DNA from: Coriobacteriaceae bacterium
GTDB lineage: Bacteria > Actinomycetota > Coriobacteriia > Coriobacteriales > Coriobacteriaceae
Direction: 5' to 3'
Length of the DNA: 59,076 nt
Assembly: GCA_902362275.1 (NCBI GenBank)
Contig: CABIWB010000001.1
Coordinates: forward strand, 78,137-137,212
The notes under the pieces were generated by a model. That model was not told the origin of the DNA. It did no database searches and saw only the letters and a list, made by a program, of their open reading frames with translations. Each line of letters starts with the position of its first letter. The stretch's first letter is position 1. Shown piece by piece: positions 52,080 through 59,076 of this stretch. A program made the position numbers and the translations under genes.

Positions 52080-53219
52080 TCACTTCACATCGAACTCCAC
52101 GCGATCGAGTTCGGGCACGTTGAGGTCGATGAGCTTGCGGGCGACGTGGCGGTCGTGCGCCCCGAGCGCCTCGCTCGTTGTCACATGGGCGACAATCTCG
52201 CGCTCGACGATGCCCTCCTCGTCGTCTTCGGTGGTCGAGGTCTCGACGGCGACGGTGTAATCCTTAAAGCCCGGCAGCACCGCGGCAAGCTCGCGTGTGG
52301 TCTCGGTGACGCCGTAGCCGTCCTGCACGCCGGCCTGCGCCGAGCCAATAGACCCCGCGGTCATAACGATGCAGGGGATGGCAAAGATCACCGTGCCCAC
52401 GATGATGCGGCGGCGCACTTTGCGCGACAGCTCGTCGACCTCGGCATTTTCCTCGGCGGTCACAATGCCGTCGCCGTTAAGGTCGCGCTTGAGCGGCACG
52501 CGCAGAAGAAGTAGCACGGTTTCGGCGGCCAGTGCGATAAAGACGACGTTGATGCCAAACTCGTAAAGCGCCGAGAGAAACAGCGACCCGCTTGCGATGG
52601 CGATGCCGTAGCCCGCCGCGCACAGGGGTGGCATGAGCGCGGTCGCCACGGCCACACCGGCGATGAGCGTTGCGGGCTCCTGGTCGCGTGAGTTGCCTAG
52701 GCCGCCCGCAAAGCCGCCGGCGAGCGCGACAGCGAGGTCCCACACGGTGGGCGTCGAGTTGTCGATAATGGCGGCTGTGGTGGCGCCAAGGGGCGAGAGC
52801 TTAAAGTACAACGTGGATGTGACCAGGCAAAAGGCCATTTGCAGCGCAAGGCCGGCGACGGCTTCGACGGTAATCTCGCGGTCGAGCGTGGCAATGCCGT
52901 ATGCCATGGCAAGAACCGAGCCCATGAGCGGGCAGATGAGCATGGCGCCCACGATGGCGATGTCCGAATCGATATCGAGGCCGATGCTCGCGACTAACAT
53001 GGCGATGATGAGGATGCATAGGTGGGAGCCAGTCAGGCGCGCCCCGTTTACAAAGCGCTTTCGGATTGCGTGATAGGGCGCGCGTCCCTCGCGAATGTTG
53101 AACGCGCGCTTGAGGAAGCGGGTGACGTTTTCCATGGCTTCGCTATGAGCAGGGCGGATGCCGTGACGCCGATGATGACGCTCACGCAGTCGTTCGATCT
53201 GTTGCTTGTCGAGTTCCAT
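52080..53219 (-). CDS. DUF389 (TIGR00341-like) membrane protein
   Basis: 379 residues. After a basic N-terminal helix (1-60) come six or so spans with the DUF389 pattern: IGLDIDSDIAIVGAMLICPLMGSVLAMAYGIA, GGLGNSRDQEPATLIAGVAVATALMPPLCAAGYGIA. A soluble C-terminal domain (about 270-379) follows, including a loop DLNGDGIVTAEENAEVDE that looks like a single EF-hand-type Ca2+ site. ATG at 53219 follows GAGGTG. Transport substrate unknown. Confidence 0.85.
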   Translation of the reverse strand: MELDKQQIERLRERHHRRHGIRPAHSEAMENVTRFLKRAFNIREGRAPYHAIRKRFVNGARLTGSHLCILIIAMLVASIGLDIDSDIAIVGAMLICPLMGSVLAMAYGIATLDREITVEAVAGLALQMAFCLVTSTLYFKLSPLGATTAAIIDNSTPTVWDLAVALAGGFAGGLGNSRDQEPATLIAGVAVATALMPPLCAAGYGIAIASGSLFLSALYEFGINVVFIALAAETVLLLLRVPLKRDLNGDGIVTAEENAEVDELSRKVRRRIIVGTVIFAIPCIVMTAGSIGSAQAGVQDGYGVTETTRELAAVLPGFKDYTVAVETSTTEDDEEGIVEREIVAHVTTSEALGAHDRHVARKLIDLNVPELDRVEFDVK

Positions 53220-53524
53220 GTTCACCTCGTTCTGGCGCGGGCCGCATATCCCGCCCGTCGCCCTTACTCTACACCGAGGCGGGCAGGGCGCTAGTTGGAT
53301 GTCGGCTGGCAGGGCGGATGACGTAAGAACAAGCGTATACGACAAAGCGGACGCCATCTCACGAAAATATGATTCACGAACGCCCTCATATGTGTCGAAA
53401 TTGTGATGCCATGAGGTGTTAGTTTCAAAAACTCTGCCGGTGACCAATGTTGCGCAACAGAATTCAAAAACCAGCTCCTACATTTTGAAGCGTATGGATA
53501 CATCCGTGTCAAAGGGAGAAAGCC
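53220..53524. other. Divergent spacer between DUF389 and the surface protein
   Basis: 305 bases. I see only a palindrome GTTGCGCAAC (53449-53458) and a TATGGATACAT word (53491-53501) that may be part of a promoter for the surface-protein gene. Otherwise nothing. Confidence 0.35.
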
Positions 53525-56500
53525 ATGGCAAACTACAGTCCACAACACTTTGAGCCTCGGGCTAAGGCCGTCAACGTCAAGGGCGTTGCTAACCGCGCCG
53601 TCGCAACCGTTTTGACGGCGGGTCTCATCGCTCAGCCGCTCATGTCGCCGCTGGCGGCAATCGCCGCACCGTCAACCGATAACGGCGATTCTGTTCAGGG
53701 GGGTAGTTCTGTAGAGAACACCGTTGCCGCCGGTAACCAAGCGGTCGTAAAGACGGCTGCCCAGCTGGCCGAGGAGTCGGCAAAGCAGCTCAAGGACGCT
53801 CAGGCCGCCTACGATGCCGCCCAGAAGAACGCCGATGCGGCGGGCCAGTCTCAAAAGCAGGCGCAGCAGCAAAAGAATCAGGCCTCGCAGGCTGTGAGCG
53901 ACAACGAAATCGAGCAGAACGCAGCAGAAGTCGCCGCGCTCCAGGAGAAGATTGACGAGCTCAAAGCCGCCGTCGAAAAGACCGAGCAGCAGCAGAAGAA
54001 GCTGGGCGACCTGAACGATCAGCTCGACCAGGCCAACAAGAGTGTCGAGGATAAGACCCAGGCGCTCAAGGACGCCAAGGCAAAGCAGGATGAGGCCAAG
54101 AAGGCTCTCGATGATGCCCGGGCCAAGCTCGAGGCTATGGGTATGGACGAGTACGAGGCTGCCAAGAAAGCCGTCGAGGACGCGCAGGCAAAGCTCGATG
54201 ACGTCAATAAGGCCGTTGCTACTGCACAGGCCAATCTGGACCAGGCCAAGGCTGCCGAGGCTAGCGCTCAGCAGGAAAAGAATGACACTGAGGCCGCTCT
54301 GACTTCCGCCCAGGCCAAGAAGCAGGAGACTGCCGCTGCTCTCGCAGCCGCAACCACCGCGCGCGATAACGCCCAGCAGAAGCTCAACCAGGCGCAGGCC
54401 GCGCTTGATGCCGCGACCTCGGGCGCGGGTATCGATTTGAACGCGCTCGAGGCTGCCAAGGCCACTGCCGCCAGCGAGCTCGCGACCGCGCAGGCCGCGC
54501 TCGATGCCGCGACGACTGCAGACGCCACCGCACAGGCGAACCTGCAGGCGGCCCAGAATACCGCCACCGCCGCGCAGGAGAAGGCCAACGCCGCCAACGC
54601 TGCTGTGGCATCTGCCCAGTTTGCATACGATGCGGCAAACGAGGAGTACAACGCCGCCGCCAGCGAGCGCGACGCCGCCAAGGCCGCATACGAGAAGGCG
54701 CAGCAGACCGAAGCAGACAAGAAGGCTGCGTACGATAAGCTTGTCGAAGTTCGCAAGCAGAAGCGCAGCGAGTGGGAGGCAGCCTGCGCCGCTTCGAACG
54801 CCGCGGAAAAGGCTTATGACGCTGCTAATGCCCAGGTTGAGGCTCTTGAGCAGCAGATTGCTGACCTCAAGTCCAACATGACCGTTGACCAGGAAGTCAT
54901 CAATAAGGGCATGCTCGGCTTTATGGCCTACATCAGCAACAGCAGCGATTTCACAGCCCAGCAGAAGTCGAATGCAAGTACTGCCGCGTCGATGCTCATG
55001 GGGACGACAGAGAAACAGGACTGGTATGATAGTTACGTCGATCAGGACATGTCTCGCGACACCAATCCGCTCTCCTTGGAGCAGATGCGCAACGCCCTGA
55101 CCTACCTCGATACCCAGAACAACCTCCGCAAGGCGAACGGTCAGTCGGAGCTCAGCGTCAGCCTCCGCATGACTGCGGCAGCCGCACTTAATACATCATA
55201 TTCATCGAACATCTGGGGACACTCGAACTGCTATTTCGATCAAGGTGAGAACCTTGCAGGCGGCGGCGGAGCATACACCGGAGGCGAAACCGAGGATACC
55301 CTCGGCTGGCCATATACCGGTCTCTACACCCAAGAGAAAGAGGCATTCGATAAGTACGTTGCGCAGTATGGCGACGAACTCGGCAGCCACCGATATGATT
55401 CCTACTATATCTACCAGCACTACAACAGCATCTACCATGAGTGCGGACACTATCTCAACATCATCGATGCCGGTGCGAAGGCTATCGGCATCGCAACCGG
55501 TAGCGGTAAGAACACCGATTCCGAGGTAACCGTTTTCGACTATAGCGGGAGCACGGGGCAGAAGGATTTCACTGTCTCCGAGTTCAAGAAGCTCGTCAAC
55601 GACTACATCGATTCCGCCTACAATGCAGGCGGCACGCAGGCTCAGAAGGCGCAGCTCAAGGAGCTTCAGGGCAAGCTCGCCGAGGCGCAGAAGAACTTTG
55701 GAACTACTAGGGAAGCTTACTTCGCAGCTGTAAACGGGCAGGATGCCGCCCAGGACGCTTTCACCGCGGCCGATGTGAACATGAACACCGCCAAGGGCGA
55801 GTACGAGAAGGCTAAGTCCGGCACCGCCGCCGCGAAGACGGCATACGACGCCGCCGAAGCCAAACTCAAGGGTATCGACGTCAAGACGCTCCAGACCAAG
55901 CTCGAAGCCGCCAAGAGCAAGGCCGCTACTGCCCAGGCAGCTCTCGATAAGGCAAACGCCACGCTTGCTGACAGCAAGGCGAAGGCAGCCGAGGCCACCG
56001 CTCACAAGGCGAAGGCTCGCAGCGCCCGCGATGCCGCCAAGGCAAAATCCGACCAGGCCAACGAGGCGTATGACAACGCCACTACTTCGGTCAAGGACCT
56101 TACCGCCAAGCGCGATGCCGCCAAGACGGACCTTGCGAACAAGCAGGGCACGCTTGACGATGCCAAGAAGGCCGACGACACTGCCCAGGCTGGCGTTGAC
56201 AAGGCTCAGGCCGCAGATGTGCACGCCGCGACCGCTCTTTCGGACGCCAAGCAGGCAGTTGCCGCCAAGACGCAGGCCCTGTCCGACGCACAGGAGAAGG
56301 CCAAGGCCGCCGAGGGCGAGCTTGCCACCGCAAACAAGGCCTTCGAGCGCTTCGCCGGCGCCCAGAAGGCGGTCGACGACGCCAAGGCCGCCTATGACGC
56401 TGCCGTCGCCGGTGTCGCCGATGCCCAGAAGCAGCTCGAGGCCGCCAACGAAGCCGTCGTCGATGCGAACCTCGAGATCGTTAAGGCCAAGGCCGAGCTT

Positions 56501-56977
56501 GCCAACGACGAGGCACTCAAGGCCGATCTTGAGGCTGTCGACCACAAGGCATCCCTTGCCGCGGGCACGACGGGCAACGAGAAGCTGGTCAAGCTGAACG
56601 CTGCCTACGCTCGCTATAAAGCCGCCGTCGATGCCGCCGCTGACCTCAAGGCTGCTCTGAGCGATGCCGATGCCAGGCTGTCCGATGCCAACGACGCCTA
56701 TGCCGCCGCGCTTGCCGAGCTTGGCGATGCCAAGGATGCCCTGGCTGCCGCTCAGGCCGAGTACGACAAGTATCATCCCAAGGCTGAGCCGCAGGCCAAG
56801 CCTCAGGTTGCGCAGGCTGCTACAAAGGCTTCTGTCACCAAGAAGAAGGCCGCGGACGGTGCGCTTGCCCAGACGGGTGATACCTCCGCGCTTGCAGGTG
56901 AGGTCTTCGTCATCGGCGGCATAACGCTCGTGGCCGCAGGCGTGACGCTGGGTGATCGTCGTCGCAAGCACATGTAG
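53525..56977 (+). CDS. Sortase-anchored coiled-coil surface protein with internal CAP/SCP domain
   Basis: 1150 residues. A long signal peptide (about 1-48, ending LAAIAAP), an Ala/Lys/Gln-rich coiled coil (about 75-450), a CAP/SCP domain (about 455-670, with NNLRKANGQSEL, GENLAGGGG and the signature YHECGHYLNII), a second coiled coil (about 695-1090) and a C-terminal sorting signal: LAQTGD at 1114-1119, hydrophobic segment, RRRKHM. LAQTGD is a variant of LPxTG. Heptad-type repeats AAKxAYDAA dominate. It probably projects the CAP domain from the wall on helical stalks, for adhesion or host contact. RBS GGGAGA. Confidence 0.92.
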   Translation: MANYSPQHFEPRAKAVNVKGVANRAVATVLTAGLIAQPLMSPLAAIAAPSTDNGDSVQGGSSVENTVAAGNQAVVKTAAQLAEESAKQLKDAQAAYDAAQKNADAAGQSQKQAQQQKNQASQAVSDNEIEQNAAEVAALQEKIDELKAAVEKTEQQQKKLGDLNDQLDQANKSVEDKTQALKDAKAKQDEAKKALDDARAKLEAMGMDEYEAAKKAVEDAQAKLDDVNKAVATAQANLDQAKAAEASAQQEKNDTEAALTSAQAKKQETAAALAAATTARDNAQQKLNQAQAALDAATSGAGIDLNALEAAKATAASELATAQAALDAATTADATAQANLQAAQNTATAAQEKANAANAAVASAQFAYDAANEEYNAAASERDAAKAAYEKAQQTEADKKAAYDKLVEVRKQKRSEWEAACAASNAAEKAYDAANAQVEALEQQIADLKSNMTVDQEVINKGMLGFMAYISNSSDFTAQQKSNASTAASMLMGTTEKQDWYDSYVDQDMSRDTNPLSLEQMRNALTYLDTQNNLRKANGQSELSVSLRMTAAAALNTSYSSNIWGHSNCYFDQGENLAGGGGAYTGGETEDTLGWPYTGLYTQEKEAFDKYVAQYGDELGSHRYDSYYIYQHYNSIYHECGHYLNIIDAGAKAIGIATGSGKNTDSEVTVFDYSGSTGQKDFTVSEFKKLVNDYIDSAYNAGGTQAQKAQLKELQGKLAEAQKNFGTTREAYFAAVNGQDAAQDAFTAADVNMNTAKGEYEKAKSGTAAAKTAYDAAEAKLKGIDVKTLQTKLEAAKSKAATAQAALDKANATLADSKAKAAEATAHKAKARSARDAAKAKSDQANEAYDNATTSVKDLTAKRDAAKTDLANKQGTLDDAKKADDTAQAGVDKAQAADVHAATALSDAKQAVAAKTQALSDAQEKAKAAEGELATANKAFERFAGAQKAVDDAKAAYDAAVAGVADAQKQLEAANEAVVDANLEIVKAKAELANDEALKADLEAVDHKASLAAGTTGNEKLVKLNAAYARYKAAVDAAADLKAALSDADARLSDANDAYAAALAELGDAKDALAAAQAEYDKYHPKAEPQAKPQVAQAATKASVTKKKAADGALAQTGDTSALAGEVFVIGGITLVAAGVTLGDRRRKHM

Positions 56978-57043
56978 TGATTCGGGCGTCGGCTCTGCAA
57001 TGAACTCCAATTCATAGTGGGACCGTCTCGTTAGCCAAACGAT

Positions 57044-57085
57044 AAGGCCGGCGCGCTGTCAAACGCAGCGCGCCGGCCTTTCTTT
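57044..57085 (+). terminator. Rho-independent terminator after the surface protein
   Basis: AAGGCCGGCGCGCTG and CAGCGCGCCGGCCTT pair, followed by TCTTTGTTT. Confidence 0.88.
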
Positions 57086-57096
57086 GTTTCGATATC

Positions 57097-57136
57097 AAAA
57101 AGCCCGGTCGGTAGCCGCGAAAGCTACCGACCGGGC
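57097..57136 (-). terminator. Rho-independent terminator of the OPT gene
   Basis: GCCCGGTCGGTAGC and GCTACCGACCGGGC pair around a short loop; on the minus strand the stem is followed by TTTTTGAT. Confidence 0.85.
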
Positions 57137-57177
57137 AAATCGTAGGCAATATGGTTGCTGTCGAGCAGCTGCTCAGC

Positions 57178-58881
57178 TTAGCCCAGCAGGCTCAGACCCA
57201 CGGAGACAAACGCCAGGATAACGCCGACGATGGACTCGCCGCCGAGCAGGCCGCTGGCAACGACCAGACCCTGTTCCTGGAAGGCGGCGTCCTTGGCAGC
57301 CCTCTCCTCGTCAGAAAGACCAGCGGTGGCGTCGCGGTGGGCGGACCACTTGTCGTAGGCGAGTTTGACGCAGGAGCCCAGGAAAGCCGTGAGTGACATG
57401 TAGAACGGCAGGTACACGCCCAGGCCGATCATCATGGCCGGAATGCCGAGCCAGTACATGACGATGCCGGCGATAAAGCCGCCAACGAACCACGGCACGC
57501 TCGGGATGCCCGAGACCATGGTGGCGACGACGCTTGCCTGCGCGGCAACAAAGCTCTTGTCGGGACCAAAGGCGTCCGGGCCATAGGCGGTGACGAGCGC
57601 GACCATGACGGCTGCGGCGACCAGGGCGCCCACGATGCCGCCAATGGCTTGGCCGATCCACTGCGCACGCGGGTTGGTGCCCAGCACGGCGCCGGCCTTA
57701 AAGTCGTTCATGACGTCGCCCGCAAGGCCGCACGCCACGGCTACGATGCCGGCGATAAAGAACAGCTTGACCTGAGCGATCTGTGCAAAGGCAGCCACGA
57801 TGAGCATGACGATGAGGCCAAAGATCTCCATTGGGTCGATGCCCGTCTGGCCGCAGCTCTGCGCGCTCATGATGGTGGTGACAAAGGTGAACAACGTGAC
57901 GATGACGGCCGGAACGGGGCCAAGGTCGAGCGCGATGGCAACGATTACGGCGATGGCGGCAGCGCCCAGGCCGATGATGCCGGCGTCGAGCTTAAGAGAG
58001 CCCGAGATAAGCGACTGCTCGTCGGTGTCGGTGGAGCTGTCGGCGGCAAGACCGCGGACGATACCGGCGACCTGCGGCAGGATGTCCTTGAGGACGACGG
58101 CGACGCCAAAGCCCATCATGAGGCCCATGCCCAGGGACTTGACGATGCCCTGCGCGGTCACAACGTCGAACAGACCGGCAGCGGTACCGCCCACGATGAT
58201 GCCAAAGTTGCCCAGCAGGGCGCCGGCAAACCAGAAGGCGACGGGGGCGAAGCCCACGAGGAAGCCGACGGAGAGCAGCATGGGCGAGTTGTAGATGCCA
58301 AAGGTCACGCCGGGGATGTTGAGCGTGCACAGCATGCTGGGCACCACGCCCAGGGCGTCGCGCAGCACGCTGTAGATGCCGGCGATGGCCATGGAACCAA
58401 AGAGCTGCTTGCCGGTCTTGCCGCCGGCCTCGGTGGCGCGCAAGGTCTGAGCTGCGGCGTTGCCGGTGGGGAACTCCAACGCGGCGTCCACGATAAAGTG
58501 ACGGTGGATGAGCGCGGTGGCCAGCAGGCCCAGGATGGTGCCGGCGAGTGCCACGATAAACATGTCGAGCCAGCTAATCTGGTCGGCATAGCCCAGCATC
58601 CAGGCGCCCGGGATGGTAAACGCCAGACCGCCGGCGACCATGGCGCCCGCGGACATGATGGTGTGGGTGACGTTTGCCTCGTTGAGGCTGGCGTTGCCCA
58701 TGAGCTTAAGGAAGAACAGCGAGATGACGGCAGCGAAGACGATCGGCCAGGGGAGTGCGCCCATCTTGAGGGCGGTGTAGGCCGAGCTTGCCGTGATGAT
58801 CACGCAGCCAAGGACGCCGATGGCGACGCCGCGCAGCGTGAGTTGCCCGCGCATCGAAGCGCGGTTCGAGGGATTGCTCAT
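57178..58881 (-). CDS. OPT-family oligopeptide transporter
   Basis: 567 residues with about fourteen or more hydrophobic segments. OPT family features: LTLRGVAIGVLGCVIITASSAYTALKMG at the start, ANVTHTIMSAGAMVAGGLAF, EFPTGNAAAQTLRATEAGG, and GDVMNDFKAGAVLGTNPRAQWIGQAIG. It imports oligopeptides or metal chelates using the proton gradient; the bacterial branch substrate is not established. Ends with GESIVGVILAFVSVGLSLLG. ATG at 58881 follows AAAGGAG. Alone on its strand, convergent with the surface protein gene. Confidence 0.93.
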   Translation of the reverse strand: MSNPSNRASMRGQLTLRGVAIGVLGCVIITASSAYTALKMGALPWPIVFAAVISLFFLKLMGNASLNEANVTHTIMSAGAMVAGGLAFTIPGAWMLGYADQISWLDMFIVALAGTILGLLATALIHRHFIVDAALEFPTGNAAAQTLRATEAGGKTGKQLFGSMAIAGIYSVLRDALGVVPSMLCTLNIPGVTFGIYNSPMLLSVGFLVGFAPVAFWFAGALLGNFGIIVGGTAAGLFDVVTAQGIVKSLGMGLMMGFGVAVVLKDILPQVAGIVRGLAADSSTDTDEQSLISGSLKLDAGIIGLGAAAIAVIVAIALDLGPVPAVIVTLFTFVTTIMSAQSCGQTGIDPMEIFGLIVMLIVAAFAQIAQVKLFFIAGIVAVACGLAGDVMNDFKAGAVLGTNPRAQWIGQAIGGIVGALVAAAVMVALVTAYGPDAFGPDKSFVAAQASVVATMVSGIPSVPWFVGGFIAGIVMYWLGIPAMMIGLGVYLPFYMSLTAFLGSCVKLAYDKWSAHRDATAGLSDEERAAKDAAFQEQGLVVASGLLGGESIVGVILAFVSVGLSLLG

Positions 58882-59016
58882 ATAGAACTCCTTTGCGTAT
58901 ATCCGCTTCCCCCGGGAGCGCCGCTACGGATACGGCGCGGGAAGTCGGGTTACCAAGGGCCGCCGCGTGAGCTCGCGCACGACCGCGCACCAGTATAGCC
59001 GCAAGGCAGCTCATTT

Positions 59017-59076
59017 GGGACGGGGCTTTTTTAGCTGACCCAGGCTCGGCCAAAGGATGATTGTTCTGGGACGGGG
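59017..59076. repeat. GGGACGGGGCTTTTTT word at the window end (copy 2)
   Basis: GGGACGGGGCTTTTTT at 59017-59032 and GGGACGGGG at 59068-59076 match the repeat at 22930-22945. The window ends within the second word, so the full unit cannot be seen. The preceding 135 bases upstream of the OPT gene hold no other clear feature. Confidence 0.45.

Overview
The window is a high-GC bacterial chromosome segment. Several features point to the class Coriobacteriia, most likely a gut Collinsella or close relative (inference from gene content and style, not proven): strong GAG/GCC/CGC codon preference, a LuxR-type regulator with a polytopic membrane sensor, an Nramp-related transporter beside an MgtE-like protein, a DUF4867 protein, a GH1 6-phospho-beta-glucosidase, and a sortase-anchored alanine-rich coiled-coil surface protein. 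It carries no rRNA, tRNA, CRISPR array or prophage that I can recognise.

Layout. 1-753: three nested-hairpin intergenic repeats. 754-6051: a two-component system (intact kinase, broken regulator) and an ABC-2 exporter. 6170-9464: DUF362 ferredoxin protein, a broken alpha/beta hydrolase, HlyIII. 9579-14555: CNNM/CorC protein, a stand-alone cyanophycin-synthetase-N-like protein, YtxH and PRC-barrel envelope proteins, and a NodB-fold protein lacking its metal ligands. 14884-17999: a divalent-cation pair (MgtE-like plus Nramp-related). 18547-24299: an OatA-like acyltransferase, then ribokinase, nucleoside hydrolase, LuxS and DUF4867. 24415-25521: an AAA ATPase between duplicated sequence. 25986-32485: GH1, membrane LuxR regulator, PyrE, a SIS-domain remnant, IIA-Glc and a lipoprotein. 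32964-39679: HAD phosphatase, hydrogenase maturation genes hypF-C-D-E, NikR and a small partner. 39761-41340: an IS110/IS1111-type element. 41637-48515: TetR, a giant two-copy dehydratase activase protein and 3-hydroxyacyl-CoA dehydrogenase. 48640-51954: broken aminoglycoside acetyltransferase, broken arylsulfotransferase and a small membrane protein. 52080-58881: DUF389, a large CAP-domain surface protein and an OPT transporter.

Two themes stand out. First, the intergenic spaces hold at least five families of structured repeats, several with compensating base changes between copies. Second, six accessory genes (response regulator, hydrolase, LuxR sensor, SIS regulator, aminoglycoside acetyltransferase, arylsulfotransferase) carry single-base stops or frameshifts, while the long and housekeeping genes are intact. 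No complete novel multi-gene system is evident. The most unusual loci are the ATPase insertion between duplicated gene tails, the structured repeats, the IS element with a long non-coding right end, and the NodB-like pseudoenzyme.
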